Below, in pieces: positions 36,483-48,506 of a stretch of 64,000 nucleotides of DNA. The DNA comes from Helicoverpa zea (taxonomy: Eukaryota > Arthropoda > Insecta > Lepidoptera > Noctuidae). The notes below the pieces were generated by a model that was not told the DNA's origin, ran no database searches, and saw only the letters and a program-made list of their open reading frames with translations. The DNA is taken from contig NC_061463.1 in the NCBI RefSeq assembly GCF_022581195.2, positions 6,448,001 through 6,512,000 of the forward strand, in the 5' to 3' direction. Within the stretch, counting starts at the first letter, position 1. Each line of letters starts with the position of its first letter. A program made the position numbers and the translations under genes.

Positions 36483-36876
36483 GGGGCCCGATTCTCCTAA
36501 TTTTACTTAAGCGACATACGATTCACGTTCGACTCGATTCGACTGAGATCCAATCCCGACTCGATTACGATTGAAGCGTATGTGGCATTCCGCTATTTTT
36601 TCTTTGAAATAAACATTTTATCCTTTTCTGTCATTCAATAATGAATCATTTTGTCTGCAAATGATTTACGATTGCAAAATGATTGTACAGCAAACTACCG
36701 TATAGACCAAAATCACCAAAATAGCAGACCAATCGCACACCAATCAAATGTCAATCGAATATGATTGGTCTTTTATTAGTAGCAGAATGCCCGATATGGT
36801 TAAAACTGCTATTGCGATCATATTCCGATTCGATTTCTATTCGATTTTGACATACAACTTAGGAGAATCGGGCCCC
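36483..36876. mobile_element. MITE with GGGCCCGATTCTCCTAA ends
   Basis: GGGCCCGATTCTCCTAA at the left is matched by its inverse at the right, and CAG (or CCAG) flanks both sides. Subterminal stretches hold repeated CGATTCGA-like and CCAATCG motifs. There is no ORF. It lies between the MEIOB-like gene and DNAI2. A PIF/Harbinger origin is possible from the GGG start and short duplication but not established. Confidence 0.7.
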
Positions 36877-37139
36877 AGATAGGGTTTAAAATACTAATTG
36901 AATGGAAAGTTTATTGGCCCCACGCGTCTAGACTGAAGAGTTTATCTGTAATACCTTATCAGTCAACTAAGATTCAAAAACATACGACGCAATATTGTTT
37001 GAGATTAATAAACTGTTTAGAATACCGCCCATTAGCATATCGTTGGGTAACCCTGTGAGTTTATCGATCAAACAAAGGCTATCAGTTAACTGTACATGTG
37101 CTGAAGTGTACATTCTCTGCCCCCGGTGATCTCAAAATC

Positions 37140-40071
37140 ATGGAAAAGCCAGAAAAAATCGAACTGGTATACGAATACAAAAAACGCAGGAAAGAATTTG
37201 GAAGACAAACATTATTCGAAGATAGCGGTCCCGAACTGATAGTGAGCATTCCCAATAACCCGGCGCATTATCCAGATTACATTCTGCGAAACCCGGTGCA
37301 TGTTGCCATACAAAATACATGCACTATGTCTGAACACTGGGTTAATTCTGTGAGGTAGGTAAAATTACTATTGGAATGATAATTTGAGATAAGTAGTTCC
37401 TACCTAAAGATATCAATAACTACATTTACGTTTGGCATTCAATATGCTGCTTAAATGTGCCTTATCTCTTGAATGAGTAGGTACCTACTCATATTTCTTA
37501 TCTATACTTGATTATTAGACATAAAATATTATTCAATAAAAAATCTAAGATAACTGTTAATTACATCATATTTATTTGTTATTTTTAGTTTAGTTAATCC
37601 TTAATTAAGCAGTTTAAATAACTAATTCGTCTTTCTTGGATTAATTAAGAGCTGAATACACAAGTTCTGGCATAAGCCACGTAGAGGGAGGCTGGCCAAA
37701 AGATATTAACATGAGTGATCCCGAAGCAACCCAGAGATATCGACGTAAAATCGAAAAGGATGACGCCTATGTTCATGCTGTTATGCATTTAGGACATGTA
37801 AGTGTTAATGATCCTAGAAGCGCCGCCAAATAAACAATAATAGTTAAATTAAATCTTACGATGCAGAGTATGGAACACAATATACTTCAAAATAATGCAG
37901 TGGACATGTACGAGACCTACTGTACCGAGTTGCCGGCCATTCCACCGGTTGAGAACAGTGGCTGTCACACTGTCAACGTGTACCGTGAACCCGACGGCAG
38001 ACGGCCGATCCGGTCTCTGTCGTGGCAAGCTGATGGAGGCGCCAAGTTAGCTGTAGCTCATGCCGACATAGAGCTGACGAGGAATTCCAGAAACCCTCAG
38101 TATTCCTACATTTGGGACATCGGTATGATTTCGAAATACAATAAGTCAATTTATGTTAGTGTTAGTTGCATTTAAAACTAAATTTTATTCGTTGCAGAGA
38201 ACGCAAATGCACCAGAGCTGGTTATCAGGCCACCGCAGCCGTTATTAGATCTAATTTACAATCCTCGTGACCCTCATCTTATAATTGGAGGGATGATGAA
38301 CGGTCAGGTAAGACAAGACAGACGGACAATACTATGTAGAACCTCCCCTCAGGATTTTTTATTTATAGAAAACCTGCTGTGATAACTTCGGATATTTCAC
38401 ATTTACAGGTTGGTTGGTGGGACACACGTAAAGGTGGAGACCCTGCCGGAGTTTGCCCACCGCATGTTGCACACCGTGACATAGCAAGAAACGTACTATT
38501 CATCAATTCCAAAATCGGAGCGGAATTTTTCTCCTCATCACCAGATGGTGTTGTTAAATGGTTGCCCGTTTCATATTCAAAAAAGTCATACACAAACTTC
38601 GAAGTAAGAAGCCTTAGTTGTAAAGTTAATCTTATATTTTTTTCAGGTGGGATACTCGGAATATGAGTGAGCCAACAGACTCCATGATCATTGATATTGT
38701 AAAATCAGTAACTGATACACAGTCCATTGATAATGCGATTGGAATATCAGCACTTGAATATGAGCCAACAATCCCTACAAGGTACAACTTAGATGCTTAA
38801 AACTTAGGTAGATATGACAAAGTTAAAGACATCTAAAATAATATATTTGGACAGGTTCATGGTAGGAACAGAAACTGGATTAGTAATAGGAGGAAACCGA
38901 AAAGGAAAGAATTCCGTCGAAAAACTTCCAACAAAGGCAAGTTTTAGCAAACGAGATTGTTTCTCGTGAGATTTTCATACTAAGTAATTTCGTGTAATAT
39001 TTCAGTACGAGGCACATCTTGGACCTGTGTATGCGCTGCAAAGGAACCCGACATTCGTTAAAAACTTCCTAACAGTGGGTGACTGGACCGCTCGAGTTTG
39101 GAGCGAAGACTGCCGCGAATCGGCTATCCTATGGACTTACTCCCACCGTACTAAACTGACTGATGGTGCTTGGAACCCTATCAGGTACCTGACATATTTT
39201 TCGAAAATCTAGGCAGTAGCAATTAGGCAAAAGACCTTCCTGCATTAATGATCATGAGGCTCACTTTTGAAGACTACTTAGTAGCTACCACATACAAGGC
39301 TTTCAGAAAGCGATTAAAACTATGGAAGTAATCAACATCTGTCATAAACTAGATGAAGGAACATTAGGTACCTTACCTTAATTATTTCGTGCTGTACCAC
39401 CCACAGATTTTCATTGCTGCTGGTAACACAATGGGATGGCTGCCTGTCGTGTTGGGACCTGTTACGGAGAAGGAGCGCTCCATTGGTTACTGCACAAGTA
39501 TGCGATGAACCGCTGCTGCGCCTGCGTCCGCATGAAGGAGTTAGTATAATCTAGAACACGACATCAAGTACTATTACCAATAAAAGTACTAATCAATACT
39601 TTAATATTTTAGGGTCTTTTAGTAGCATGCGGTAGTAGCAAAGGAACGGTATACTTAGCTGAGTTGTCCGAAAATCTTGGAACGGCAGACAAAAATGATA
39701 AACAACTCTTAACTCACGTAAGTAGTACGCTATGTTACGTAGCAACTCGAGACCTTGCAACAAATCATGAATGTGACGCAGTCATTTTTCCAATTGATTA
39801 CTTTATCGACACGTAACAAATGATTAGATAGGGGGGTATTCCATCTGCTCGATATGTATGTTCTTAGGTTTTAGATCGTGAGAACAAAAGGGAGCGTATT
39901 CTAGAAGCTCGGATGCGTGAACTTAGATTGAAGATGCGTCAAGGCGGGAACGCGGGCGAACCAGCCGTTGAAACTGATCCAACCTCTAATGACCGGGACC
40001 TTGAAGAGGCCACTACGGAGTATATGCAGACTATCAACGATCTGCAGGCACAACAGAAAACAGAAACTTAA
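37140..40071 (+). CDS. DNAI2: axonemal dynein intermediate chain 2
   Basis: This is a WD-repeat intermediate chain of the outer dynein arm, which would act in sperm flagella. Eleven exons: 37140-37354, 37650-37797, 37867-38122, 38198-38307, 38409-38560, 38647-38781, 38855-38936, 39006-39184, 39407-39539, 39613-39717 and 39868-40071. Phases agree and give 572 residues (human ~605). Family blocks include EYKKRRKEFGRQ, RNPVHVAIQ, HVEGGWPKDIN, VGWWDTRKGG, KWWDTRNMSEPTD, FMVGTETGLV, VGDWTARVW and the terminal ILEARMRELRLK. The intron after exon 7 has a GC donor (AAG|GCAAGT), and the alternative GT would break the frame. The start ATG aligns with the family's usual N-terminus. Confidence 0.95.
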
Positions 40072-40085
40072 ACCATGTATTAACG

Positions 40086-40091
40086 AATAAA
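40086..40091 (+). terminator. DNAI2 poly(A) signal
   Basis: AATAAA lies 14 bases after the DNAI2 stop codon. Confidence 0.55.
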
Positions 40092-41216
40092 AATGGGAAT
40101 TAAAACAGCCTGCTTATTCGGTAGTTCGAAATAAAACAAATTATTATTTGTTTACATTATTTATTCTGAAACCAAAATGTAGGTAAATTAGGTATTGTGG
40201 TGGTCGTATAACATAAAAAAGATGGAGGTACTGCAAAATTGTAGTCTTTAATTTAAAGGGCCAGATGCATCAAAATGTAATCACAGCATGAAGATGGTAT
40301 TATGTATAAGTTTTTATTGTTAGGTAGTTAGACTATATTAAGTTGTGGATAGTTAATATTTTAATATAATAAGACATATACAATTTCCAGTCTTTAACAG
40401 CAACTTGTTATCATACATGTTAATAATATTTTGACTCAACAGGCTATTTGATCTGTTAAGCCTTACAAGCTACAATTTCAGCATCATTATAATAGTCCCA
40501 TCCATAAAGAATAACAAAATAGTAGGTATACTTAGGTTGGCTACCTATCCCTTGGAATTTAATTTACTTCTCCTCCATCTATTGTAAAAGAAATATGTTT
40601 TTTTATGTATCACACATAAATGCCTCCTTACGCAGGTCTTAATAATAATCTATATTTAGAACTTAAAATCTAATTGATCATCTAACTTTTACTAATATTA
40701 TGTTGGAAAAATAAACATTTGAATGATTTGAAATTATATAATAATATAATGAATAAAGTCTGCAGTCTAAAATGGTTAGGTATCTCTTTAACAATTTTGA
40801 TTGCTTAAAATTGCCTGGGGATCGCCTTGACATCGGATTATAAGAAAGGTTTGTTATAATCTAATTTAGATTTATTTTCTCAACATTTCTACAGAGATTT
40901 GATACCCCATTCTTTATTCCCAAAAAAACGTATTTTTTACTTTTATTAATATATCAGGGTTTAGTTTTACACCATTCCCACAAAAATAGACTGACATATT
41001 TAACTCATGCACGATTTATAAAAAAATATGCAATAATGCTGCAAAATTAAAGTGATATGTATAAGCACATGCTTATAACCCAATGTCTAGTCATTACAAT
41101 CTAAACATTCAGACATCAATTTGTACATGACGAAGTATTATTTGTTCTTGCTTCGATTTTATCTTGAACGCAGATAATTACTATGATATGCAGAGAGTTC
41201 ATCTCTCTATGTTTAG
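40092..41216. other. AT-rich convergent 3' region
   Basis: This separates the 3' ends of DNAI2 (plus) and the ENOX gene (minus). No coding exon or repeat is recognised. It probably contains the ENOX 3' UTR; TTTATT (AATAAA on minus) occurs near 40870. Confidence 0.5.
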
Positions 41217-44200
41217 TTAAGTGGAAGCCTTTTCTTCTTTATTGAACGCAATGAATGACCAACGATGTTCAATATTGGCGCCAACGCCGCTTGTAGTGCG
41301 TTCGAAAACATCAGTGTGTTTTTGTAGAACATGGTGTATTGTAGCCTGGGAGACGTGCGGGAATATGGCGCGAACATACGACACCACGTAGTCCAGGCTG
41401 GCCCCTTGTGGATGTACCTGAATTTTTATTTTATCGTCAGCTATAGACCAAGGTACTTAGGTAAATAATTAATGTAAAATAGAAACCTAAAGAGTTCCTA
41501 CACTGTATAGTATTTACCACATTTATTTCGTTCCTTGTAGTCCCATCTGAAGCTTGTAAGACCATTGGTACACAAGTCTACGAAAATCTTCGATATCCAA
41601 TTAATTAGGACTCTAACTGACTACCGCGATACAAAAGAACACAGCAATAACTTACTTGTAAGAAAGCCGACATGACTCCAATAAGCTTGGCTTCCCCGCA
41701 GCCAGCCTCGACAGCCTCTTTGAGATGCACTGCAGAGTCCAGATCCTCAGGCAACGGCGGCGGCGGAGGTGGCTTTACGATCGGCGACGGCAATGGCGGC
41801 TGGAACGTACACATTCGAATTTATTATCGTTTATATCATTACCCATATTTTATTTTCACCATTATGAAGTAAGGTACTTTTGTGAATAAAAAATAAATAT
41901 GAAAAAGTTTCCCTGGACAGAAAACCAATAATAAAGCAATAACTGTGATGATGAAATACTTACATTTTTGTCCATAGCTCCCTGCAAAGCTTGCCGCGCT
42001 ATGAACTGAGCCTTAAACTTTTCCATTTCCTTCATAGAGTCAGCCTTAATAACGTCAACCTCGTTTTTATATGCTTCCAGTTGAAATTGAAGACTCTCAT
42101 TCTCACGCTGAAATATAAAAATCCATTCATTATTATTCACATTTTTCACAGTATTTACTCAGAAATTATTTTAATTAAACATGCATTACCTTTAACTGTT
42201 GAATATCTTCATTACCATGGTCTGATGACCTACTGAAGCCATTAAACTCTCCATCCTCGCTAAAGAACTTCTCATTGAATTCTTCCTTCAATGAATTAAA
42301 CTCCTGGAAGATATTTATTTGCTTAGAGAATGAATAAGCATACATTAAATTACTAATGGTGTGATTACTTATATTCATGTGTAGATAGAAATATAAGGAA
42401 GTAGTTCTGTATACTTTACCACATGATTCCTTTCTCTGTTTACCTGTACTGCAGTCTTCTCGGTCACCTAGATTACCTCCTTTCATTACACTATTGCACC
42501 ACATTTGTTGGTCAGTTCCTCAAGCTGATACTCACTTCAGTAAGGTGTTTTTTACAGCTTATATTAGTTTTACAATAATATAGTGAACAGCAAGAGTTAT
42601 CACGAACTTTTGTGAATACAACAATTACTTAGTGTTTGTTTCCTAACAAATCAACAATTGCTACATATTAGTAGTACCTGTGTCATTTTCTGCCACGTCT
42701 CGATATTCTTTCTCTGCGGTTTGGTGAAGTGATCCCATACACGTTGATGGGACGACGCGGCAAACACTTTCGCCACCTGTTCGACTGAGGTTCACAAAAT
42801 TATGTTAAGAGATCCGACTTTGGTCTCACGACCAAAACATACCGTCGTAATGTCTCGATCAATCGGTCGTCCCAGGCTCAACACTGTTGTACTTAACGTC
42901 GCAGTCGCTTGGAGCGTTATACGTCTACCTATCACATGCGAGGCTCACGACAGTCGACAGTGTTGCGCACGCGCTGCATCTCGCGTTACACACGTGTAAC
43001 GTCAGACATGTTACTGTGTCGTTACACACAGGTACCCAACATGTTATGACAATTTATTTTTAAACAATCATATAGAAAATATTGAAAAAAAGAAAAATGG
43101 GTGTAATTGTAAATGGTAAAAGTAAATTGTCATAACATAAATAACTTACAACGGCGCCCAAGTTTCTCAGCGCGGCGTGGATTGTGTTCCAATTCATTAA
43201 TGGTTAGAGCTGGACGACATCTGGTGAACCCGAGCGATCCATTTGTGATTGACTACCCGCCGATATTAGAGAGACCATTTTGCAACAATTGTATTACATA
43301 ATTAACTGGAGAATAAACAGACTGTAGTTGCTAAAATGCTTGAGGATAATATACAACAGCATCTTAGAACATCCAGAATGTATTCTCATGAAAAGAAAAA
43401 TGCACTTTCTTTAGTTACTACTTCAATGTTATCTTAAATGAGAACATTGTGACCTTCTTACCTTGAAAGTATTTTGTAATATAAAAGAATGTCAGACTAG
43501 ACAATTGTCTCATTGCTCATTAAAAGAAGTTATGGAGGCGAAATTTCAATGACATGATGTTCAAGCCAACTTACGTTGTTCAATCACAGTAGCTATGTGA
43601 TTCTTGACACGTTCCTTGCAATCTAGTAACTCTTCTTCAGCCTGCATTTTTTCATTATACAACCTGCGTATGTGTGCGTTTGTAGCTTGTATCATGGAAT
43701 AAAATTGATTTGCATTCTTTTTTGTGCATTCTCCTCTCTCTAACCAAGCTAGCAATGTCTGAAATAAATAGAACACAATTGTAAAATTGTTTATAGACTT
43801 ATTGCTAAAGTATGGAAGCTTTAGTTTTGATGAGTAATTTAAAATTAGCAAGTCCTTTACCGGTAGAGTTGTTGAAAAATGTTCTTCATTTTTGAGTTTT
43901 TCTGCCAATTGAACCATAGCTGCATTTGAGTATGGTTGTATTCTGGACGGTGATGGCGTTCTTCTACGTGCATCTGAACCATATGAACTTATACTGCGGC
44001 TCGCCATTTCTTGTTGAGCATTCAAATGCTGCATCTGTACTTGCTGTGCTCGTAGAGCTTGTCTTTGTCGGCGTTCAAAGTCATTTTGATCGTCACGGCT
44101 CTGAAAAAGTGAGTTTTAACTTTTATGTATTCTACATTTAAGTAAGACAGATAATAATAGTTCAATGATAAGATTTATAAGATTTATAGCTCACCAATGC

Positions 44201-45194
44201 ATAGTCTACATGCAACCAGCCAGTAGTGGAATGTGAATTTTCATCATCATCATCCTCATTCATATCATCTTTATCTTTCAAATTAATTAGCTTAATGCAG
44301 TATCCAGATATTAACATAGCTTGATCTACACACTCCTCTCTATCAAAACGAATGTGACAAAAGTTTTTCTTAGACAATCTAAGTGTGTGTATTCTGCCAT
44401 AAGTCTCAAAAATCTCTCTCACGATTCTTTCTGTTATCTTGTCTGGTAATCCACCTACAAATATGGTTCGGCATCCAGGAGGTTTAGACCTCCTTAGAGG
44501 TCTAGGTGCATTAGAATCAGGAGGAATGAGCCGAGCATGTTTAAAAAGGATTTCTTTTTTGTCTTGCATTGTTGACATATCTCCAGCCATGCCAGGATAC
44601 ATTCCCATCATGGAGGGGTCCATCATCATGCCGCCCATCATGCCCATGTCCATAGCAGGAGGTGCGGCAGGTGCCATACCCTGTCCACCCATAGCTGACA
44701 TATCCATAGTTGGTTGAGGGACCATGTCCATCCCTGTTCCAGACATCATATCCATACCTGGAGTAGGCATCATGCCCCCACCCATCATAGCTCCCTGCAT
44801 CATCATGTTTGGGTACATTCCACCAGCCATCATCATGTTTGCTAGAATAAAGTACATGGATATATTGCTCTAGAGAACCAATCTTTATGTATGTGTATCA
44901 ATACAAGGAAGCTGTTACACAATAGCTATGCTACATAAAGATTGGCTCTAGTAGTCATAGTGTGACTTATATGGAACATAAAACAAGGAATATCATATCC
45001 CTTAGGGATATCTTATCTTTCTGAATAAGAAACATACCTACTTTAATAATACTGAGACTATTTCTACAAACTATTTATTGTGATAGATGGTGAAATGTGT
45101 TGTGGTTACCTTGTGGATACATATTAGTCATCATCATAGGATTCATAACATTGTTCACATCATCGCCAGATTTCGTAGGTTCTTGATTCTTCAT
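41217..45194 (-). CDS. ENOX1: ENOX1/2-family RRM protein (ecto-NOX)
   Basis: The family is named for cell-surface hydroquinone/NADH oxidase and disulfide-thiol exchange activity; that activity is assumed from the name only. Nine exons (minus): 45110-45194, 44195-44841, 43861-44100, 43575-43758, 42678-42784, 42190-42303, 41964-42107, 41656-41799 and 41217-41417, giving 621 residues (human ~610-645). The N-terminus is a Met/Gly-rich low-complexity stretch. An RRM follows (CRTIFVGGLPD, SKKNFCHIRFDREE), then ANQFYSMIQATNAHIRRL, a coiled coil with QRKNIETWQKM, a polyproline stretch, and the C-terminal VGANIEHRWSFIAF motif. The frame is open upstream of the chosen ATG, so one or more 5' exons (perhaps 45390-45470) may add residues. 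Symbol is by family, not orthology. Confidence 0.9.
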
Positions 45195-45908
45195 TTCGCG
45201 TCGGCGGCCGACAGTGTCGCTACGCAAGGGCGACCTGTCCCTTCTATTGTTACCTTTAAATCAGACGCAAAAAACAATCACAAACCAAACTAGATATTGA
45301 ATTAATTTTAAGTTATTAAAAACTTCTTGTTAGTTCACATTTTATGATCACTGGTAAATAGTACTTAATGATGCTATTGAAATATAATTGACAAAACATA
45401 CCCAGCATACTTTCTTAGCAGATGCACTGAACTTCGGCTGTTTGCTTTGTTGGGTTCTTTTACATATACAAAATCTGTGTAGATTTTTGACTTTTTCACT
45501 AGGGAAGCTGCCTTACATTAACAACAAGCACTTGTCTTCGATATTTTGAGAGTTTAATACCATTTACCAACTTTCCTGTAATCCCTTGGCTTGGGCGAGG
45601 GAATCAGGGAAGAAGGGAAGAAAGAAAAGCAAAGGAAGCCCTCGAATCACTTTGACAGCAAGCTGTCACGTACTGTCAACCTGCTAAAATAATAGTAGTA
45701 TTGTCTGTGACAAAAAAAAATAAAAACCAAGGAGCTAAACTATATAACTGGAAAATAACCCACCAAAAAGAAGTACATATCAACTCAAAAGGTGACGATG
45801 ACATGCTTATCTGCTTGTAGTCGCTAAAAATCATTTCGCTATCTTCAATACTTGCCTCAAGCCTCTCTACAGTCAATTTTGCACAATTTAACCGTCAAAT
45901 CCGTAGCG

Positions 45909-45971
45909 GACCCCAATCGGGGTCTGAACATCAATGTCACCGTAAGCTCGGTTTAGACCCCAATTGGGGTC
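45909..45971. promoter_or_regulatory. paired 16-bp palindromes upstream of ENOX
   Basis: GACCCCAATTGGGGTC at 45956-45971 is a perfect palindrome. GACCCCAATCGGGGTC at 45909-45924 is the same with one mismatch. They are 47 bp apart, about 0.7 kb upstream of the ENOX start, and could be a dimer-binding site. The function is unknown. Confidence 0.45.
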
Positions 45972-46715
45972 TGCGAATCAGTCATACACTTTCCTAATTA
46001 ATTACGCTCATATTTATTTTCTTTCCAATCAAACCACATTTGTGAGTACTAAATAAAATAACTAAATAAATTTAAATTATTATTACGCATTCAAACCTTT
46101 CATATTTAGCATCCCGTTAGAAATATACCTTTTTAAAATCCAATCGTAATTACCGGGAATTCTGATCGAACTCGCCATGTTTGTTTACATTAGTTGTTTT
46201 TTTAAATTTGAAGACGCATAGACAAGATGGCGACGGTGATAGAAGTTTTGCATCGAATGATCCGATTCGTTAAAATAAAGAATCGATTTAATAATTTTAT
46301 ATTATTTGATATTATAATATTACTAAATTGCACTTTTGTATACTTACCATAATCTGAAAATAAATTAGGAAAAGTAAAATGACTTAATTTATTTTGAAAA
46401 AAATGCTAGAAAATCAGTGGTAGAAAATACGTTGTAGCCGGAATAAAAAAAATCTTCGGTTTTTAGGGTTTCTGAAGACGGCAAATGAAGACTTATTCTT
46501 CGGGTGTTTTATGTGCAGGATTCCTGTAGATCTGCCAAACTTAATGGCGATTCGTTACTTCCAACTTTTTAACTGAGCGGCAAAGCTATTTGACGAGAGC
46601 CGTAGTTAGGTGTAGTTATCGCAAAATTTTATGACGATTTTATTGCTTGAAGGGGCAAATAGTTCGCTGTTCATCGAAAGCTGGTCCAAGATGGAAAGAT
46701 GGCCGCCGCCGACTT
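45972..46715. other. intergenic stretch upstream of ENOX
   Basis: It includes AAGATGGCGACGG near 46225, which resembles a YY1-type initiator element, and a 40-codon ATG frame after it with no recognisable domain. No other feature is supported. Confidence 0.35.
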
Positions 46716-47400
46716 ATTTTTAACCGACTTCCCAAAAAGCGGAGGTTCTCAATTCGACCGTTTTTTTTTGTATGTTTGTTACGCGATTACTCAGCCATTT
46801 ATTTATCGATTTTGATGATTCTTTTTTTGTTTGATAGCGTGTACTTCCGAGGTGGTCCCATTATCATTAGGTCAGGATCTGATGATGGAACCTTGAGAAA
46901 TCGAGGGCGACTTTCGAAAGTTGCAGAAATGCATAGGTTGAAATCTTATCACTCAGGTGTTTGCCTGGTAGCACTATTCAACAGTGAAGGCTTTGAGCTG
47001 ACCTGATGATGGAGACCAGTGAAGGTCGAGGGAACTCGACAACTGAATATTTAAACTTTCTCGTGTTTGTGCTTATATTATTCGTATTTACGAGGCCTCT
47101 GCAACAGTGAAGGAGATGGAGACGAGAGAAGTACGGTTGTCGAGTTCCCTCGACCTTCTCTGGTCTCCATCATCAGGTCAGCTCCGAACCTTTACTGTCT
47201 CATAGTGTTATCAGATATACATCTGAGTGTCAAGTTATAACCTTATCTATGCTTACAATTTTCGAGAGCTGCCCTCGATTTCTCAAGGTTTCCATCATCA
47301 GATCCTGGACCTAATAACAAATATGGGGAATATACCCTTTCGACCAAAAACAAACATCCAAATTGAGAACCACCTCCTTTTTGGGATTCGGTTAAAAATA
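46716..47400. mobile_element. foldback element 1 (TTTTTAACCGA ends)
   Basis: The left end TTTTTAACCGACTTCCCAAA and GGAGGTTCTCAATT are matched at the right by AATTGAGAACCACCTCC and a diverged inverse. The arms continue inward with GGATCTGATGATGGAA and GAGGGAACTCGAC in inverted order, so nearly the whole 685 bp folds on itself. It shares internal blocks with the element at 48507-49749. No transposase is present. Confidence 0.8.
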
Positions 47401-47431
47401 TTTGGTGACTTTAAAATCAATCAATTATTAT

Positions 47432-48129
47432 GTCTCTAACCGACCACGGGACTACAGAGTCCCGGATTTTTGGAAGGCGAACGTGGGGCCGAAGCCAACA
47501 CGCTGAAGCCCTTTTGAGACAACTTTAATGAAATGGTGACACAAAACCGACGATTATCCCTGTATACACTATAGAAATGTACCCAAGGACAATGCCCGGT
47601 TCTGTGCTAAACTATTGCTAACTATGGATGAAAACTACTTGGGCTATTGTGATGGGATGCTAGTGGACTAGGAATGGGGAAACTACGGGAACTATGGCAC
47701 CTGCCGATAACAATGTAATAAATACACGTAAAAATGGCAGGTGGAGACTCGCCAACTCACTTACTGGGCCCCCGGGAATCAGTCGCTAAATCGCAACAAG
47801 AGGGCAACAGGTACATGAGCGGCTGAAGGGTGAGGATACCTCGGCGGACTTTAAACGCAGATCACGCGCTCCCTGTGGGTCCAGCATCACCGGCCCACTC
47901 GCCACTTACCACGAGGCACCTACCCTCCGAGCGGGCTGCTAACCCTACTCTAGCGACTCCACTCTGACCGGCCGGTGAAGGCAAGCCAAGAGGCGGGAGA
48001 CCTCTCCCCCGTCATGCTTCACTCCGGCAAGCCGGAGATGGGGGACAGTATACTCTCCCTGGAGCACTCGGATATATAGCCCCGCGGGGTCGCTACTCCC
48101 CGTCATCCGCCTCAGATGCCCTGCGGGGC
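47432..48129. mobile_element. GC-rich retroelement fragment with 18-bp target duplication
   Basis: AAATCAATCAATTATTAT occurs directly before (47414-47431) and after (48130-48147) a 698-bp GC-rich segment that starts GTCTCTAACCGACC and ends GCCCTGCGGGGC. Long duplications are typical of target-primed insertion, so this is probably a 5'-truncated LINE tail or a SINE, but it has no poly(A) and no usable ORF. The insertion lies just outside foldback element 1. Confidence 0.75.
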
Positions 48130-48506
48130 AAATCAATCAATTATTATTATTGTTTCTCATCATCAAATAAGTACATACCTTTGGTAGTTACAAATTGCAT
48201 TATATTTCAGAACACCCGCATACCCTCCGCCGAAACAAAAATGTTAGAATTGTTGAGAAATAATATAAGAATAAATTAAAATTCCGTAATAGGTAATAAA
48301 AATTCAATTAAAGTTAAAAATTATTACGAATGACGCAACACCAAAATAAATAATACATATAAAAATTTAATGCTAAAAACTTACATATCTTTTTTCTTAA
48401 CAACAAAAACAAATTGAACCTATAATTTAAAATTAATAAATAAAATTGAAATAAGTTGCTATTAAAAAATAGGTATATATAAAATTGGTATTCGATTATT
48501 TATAAT
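48130..48506. other. AT-rich spacer
   Basis: This very AT-rich stretch lies between the retroelement fragment and foldback element 2. Nothing else is recognisable. Confidence 0.5.

Noticed and set aside
42800..43030. CpG-rich block in an ENOX intron as a separate gene or promoter
   Set aside because: It has repeated TTACACA-type motifs but no ORF family, no promoter motif and no clear ends. It is probably an unclassified repeat.
44439..44717. 92-codon plus-strand frame
   Set aside because: Antisense of the Met/Gly-rich ENOX exon, open only because of the sense-strand codon composition.
46647..47006. 119-codon frame in the foldback region
   Set aside because: It lies in the inverted arm of foldback element 1 and has no transposase motif.
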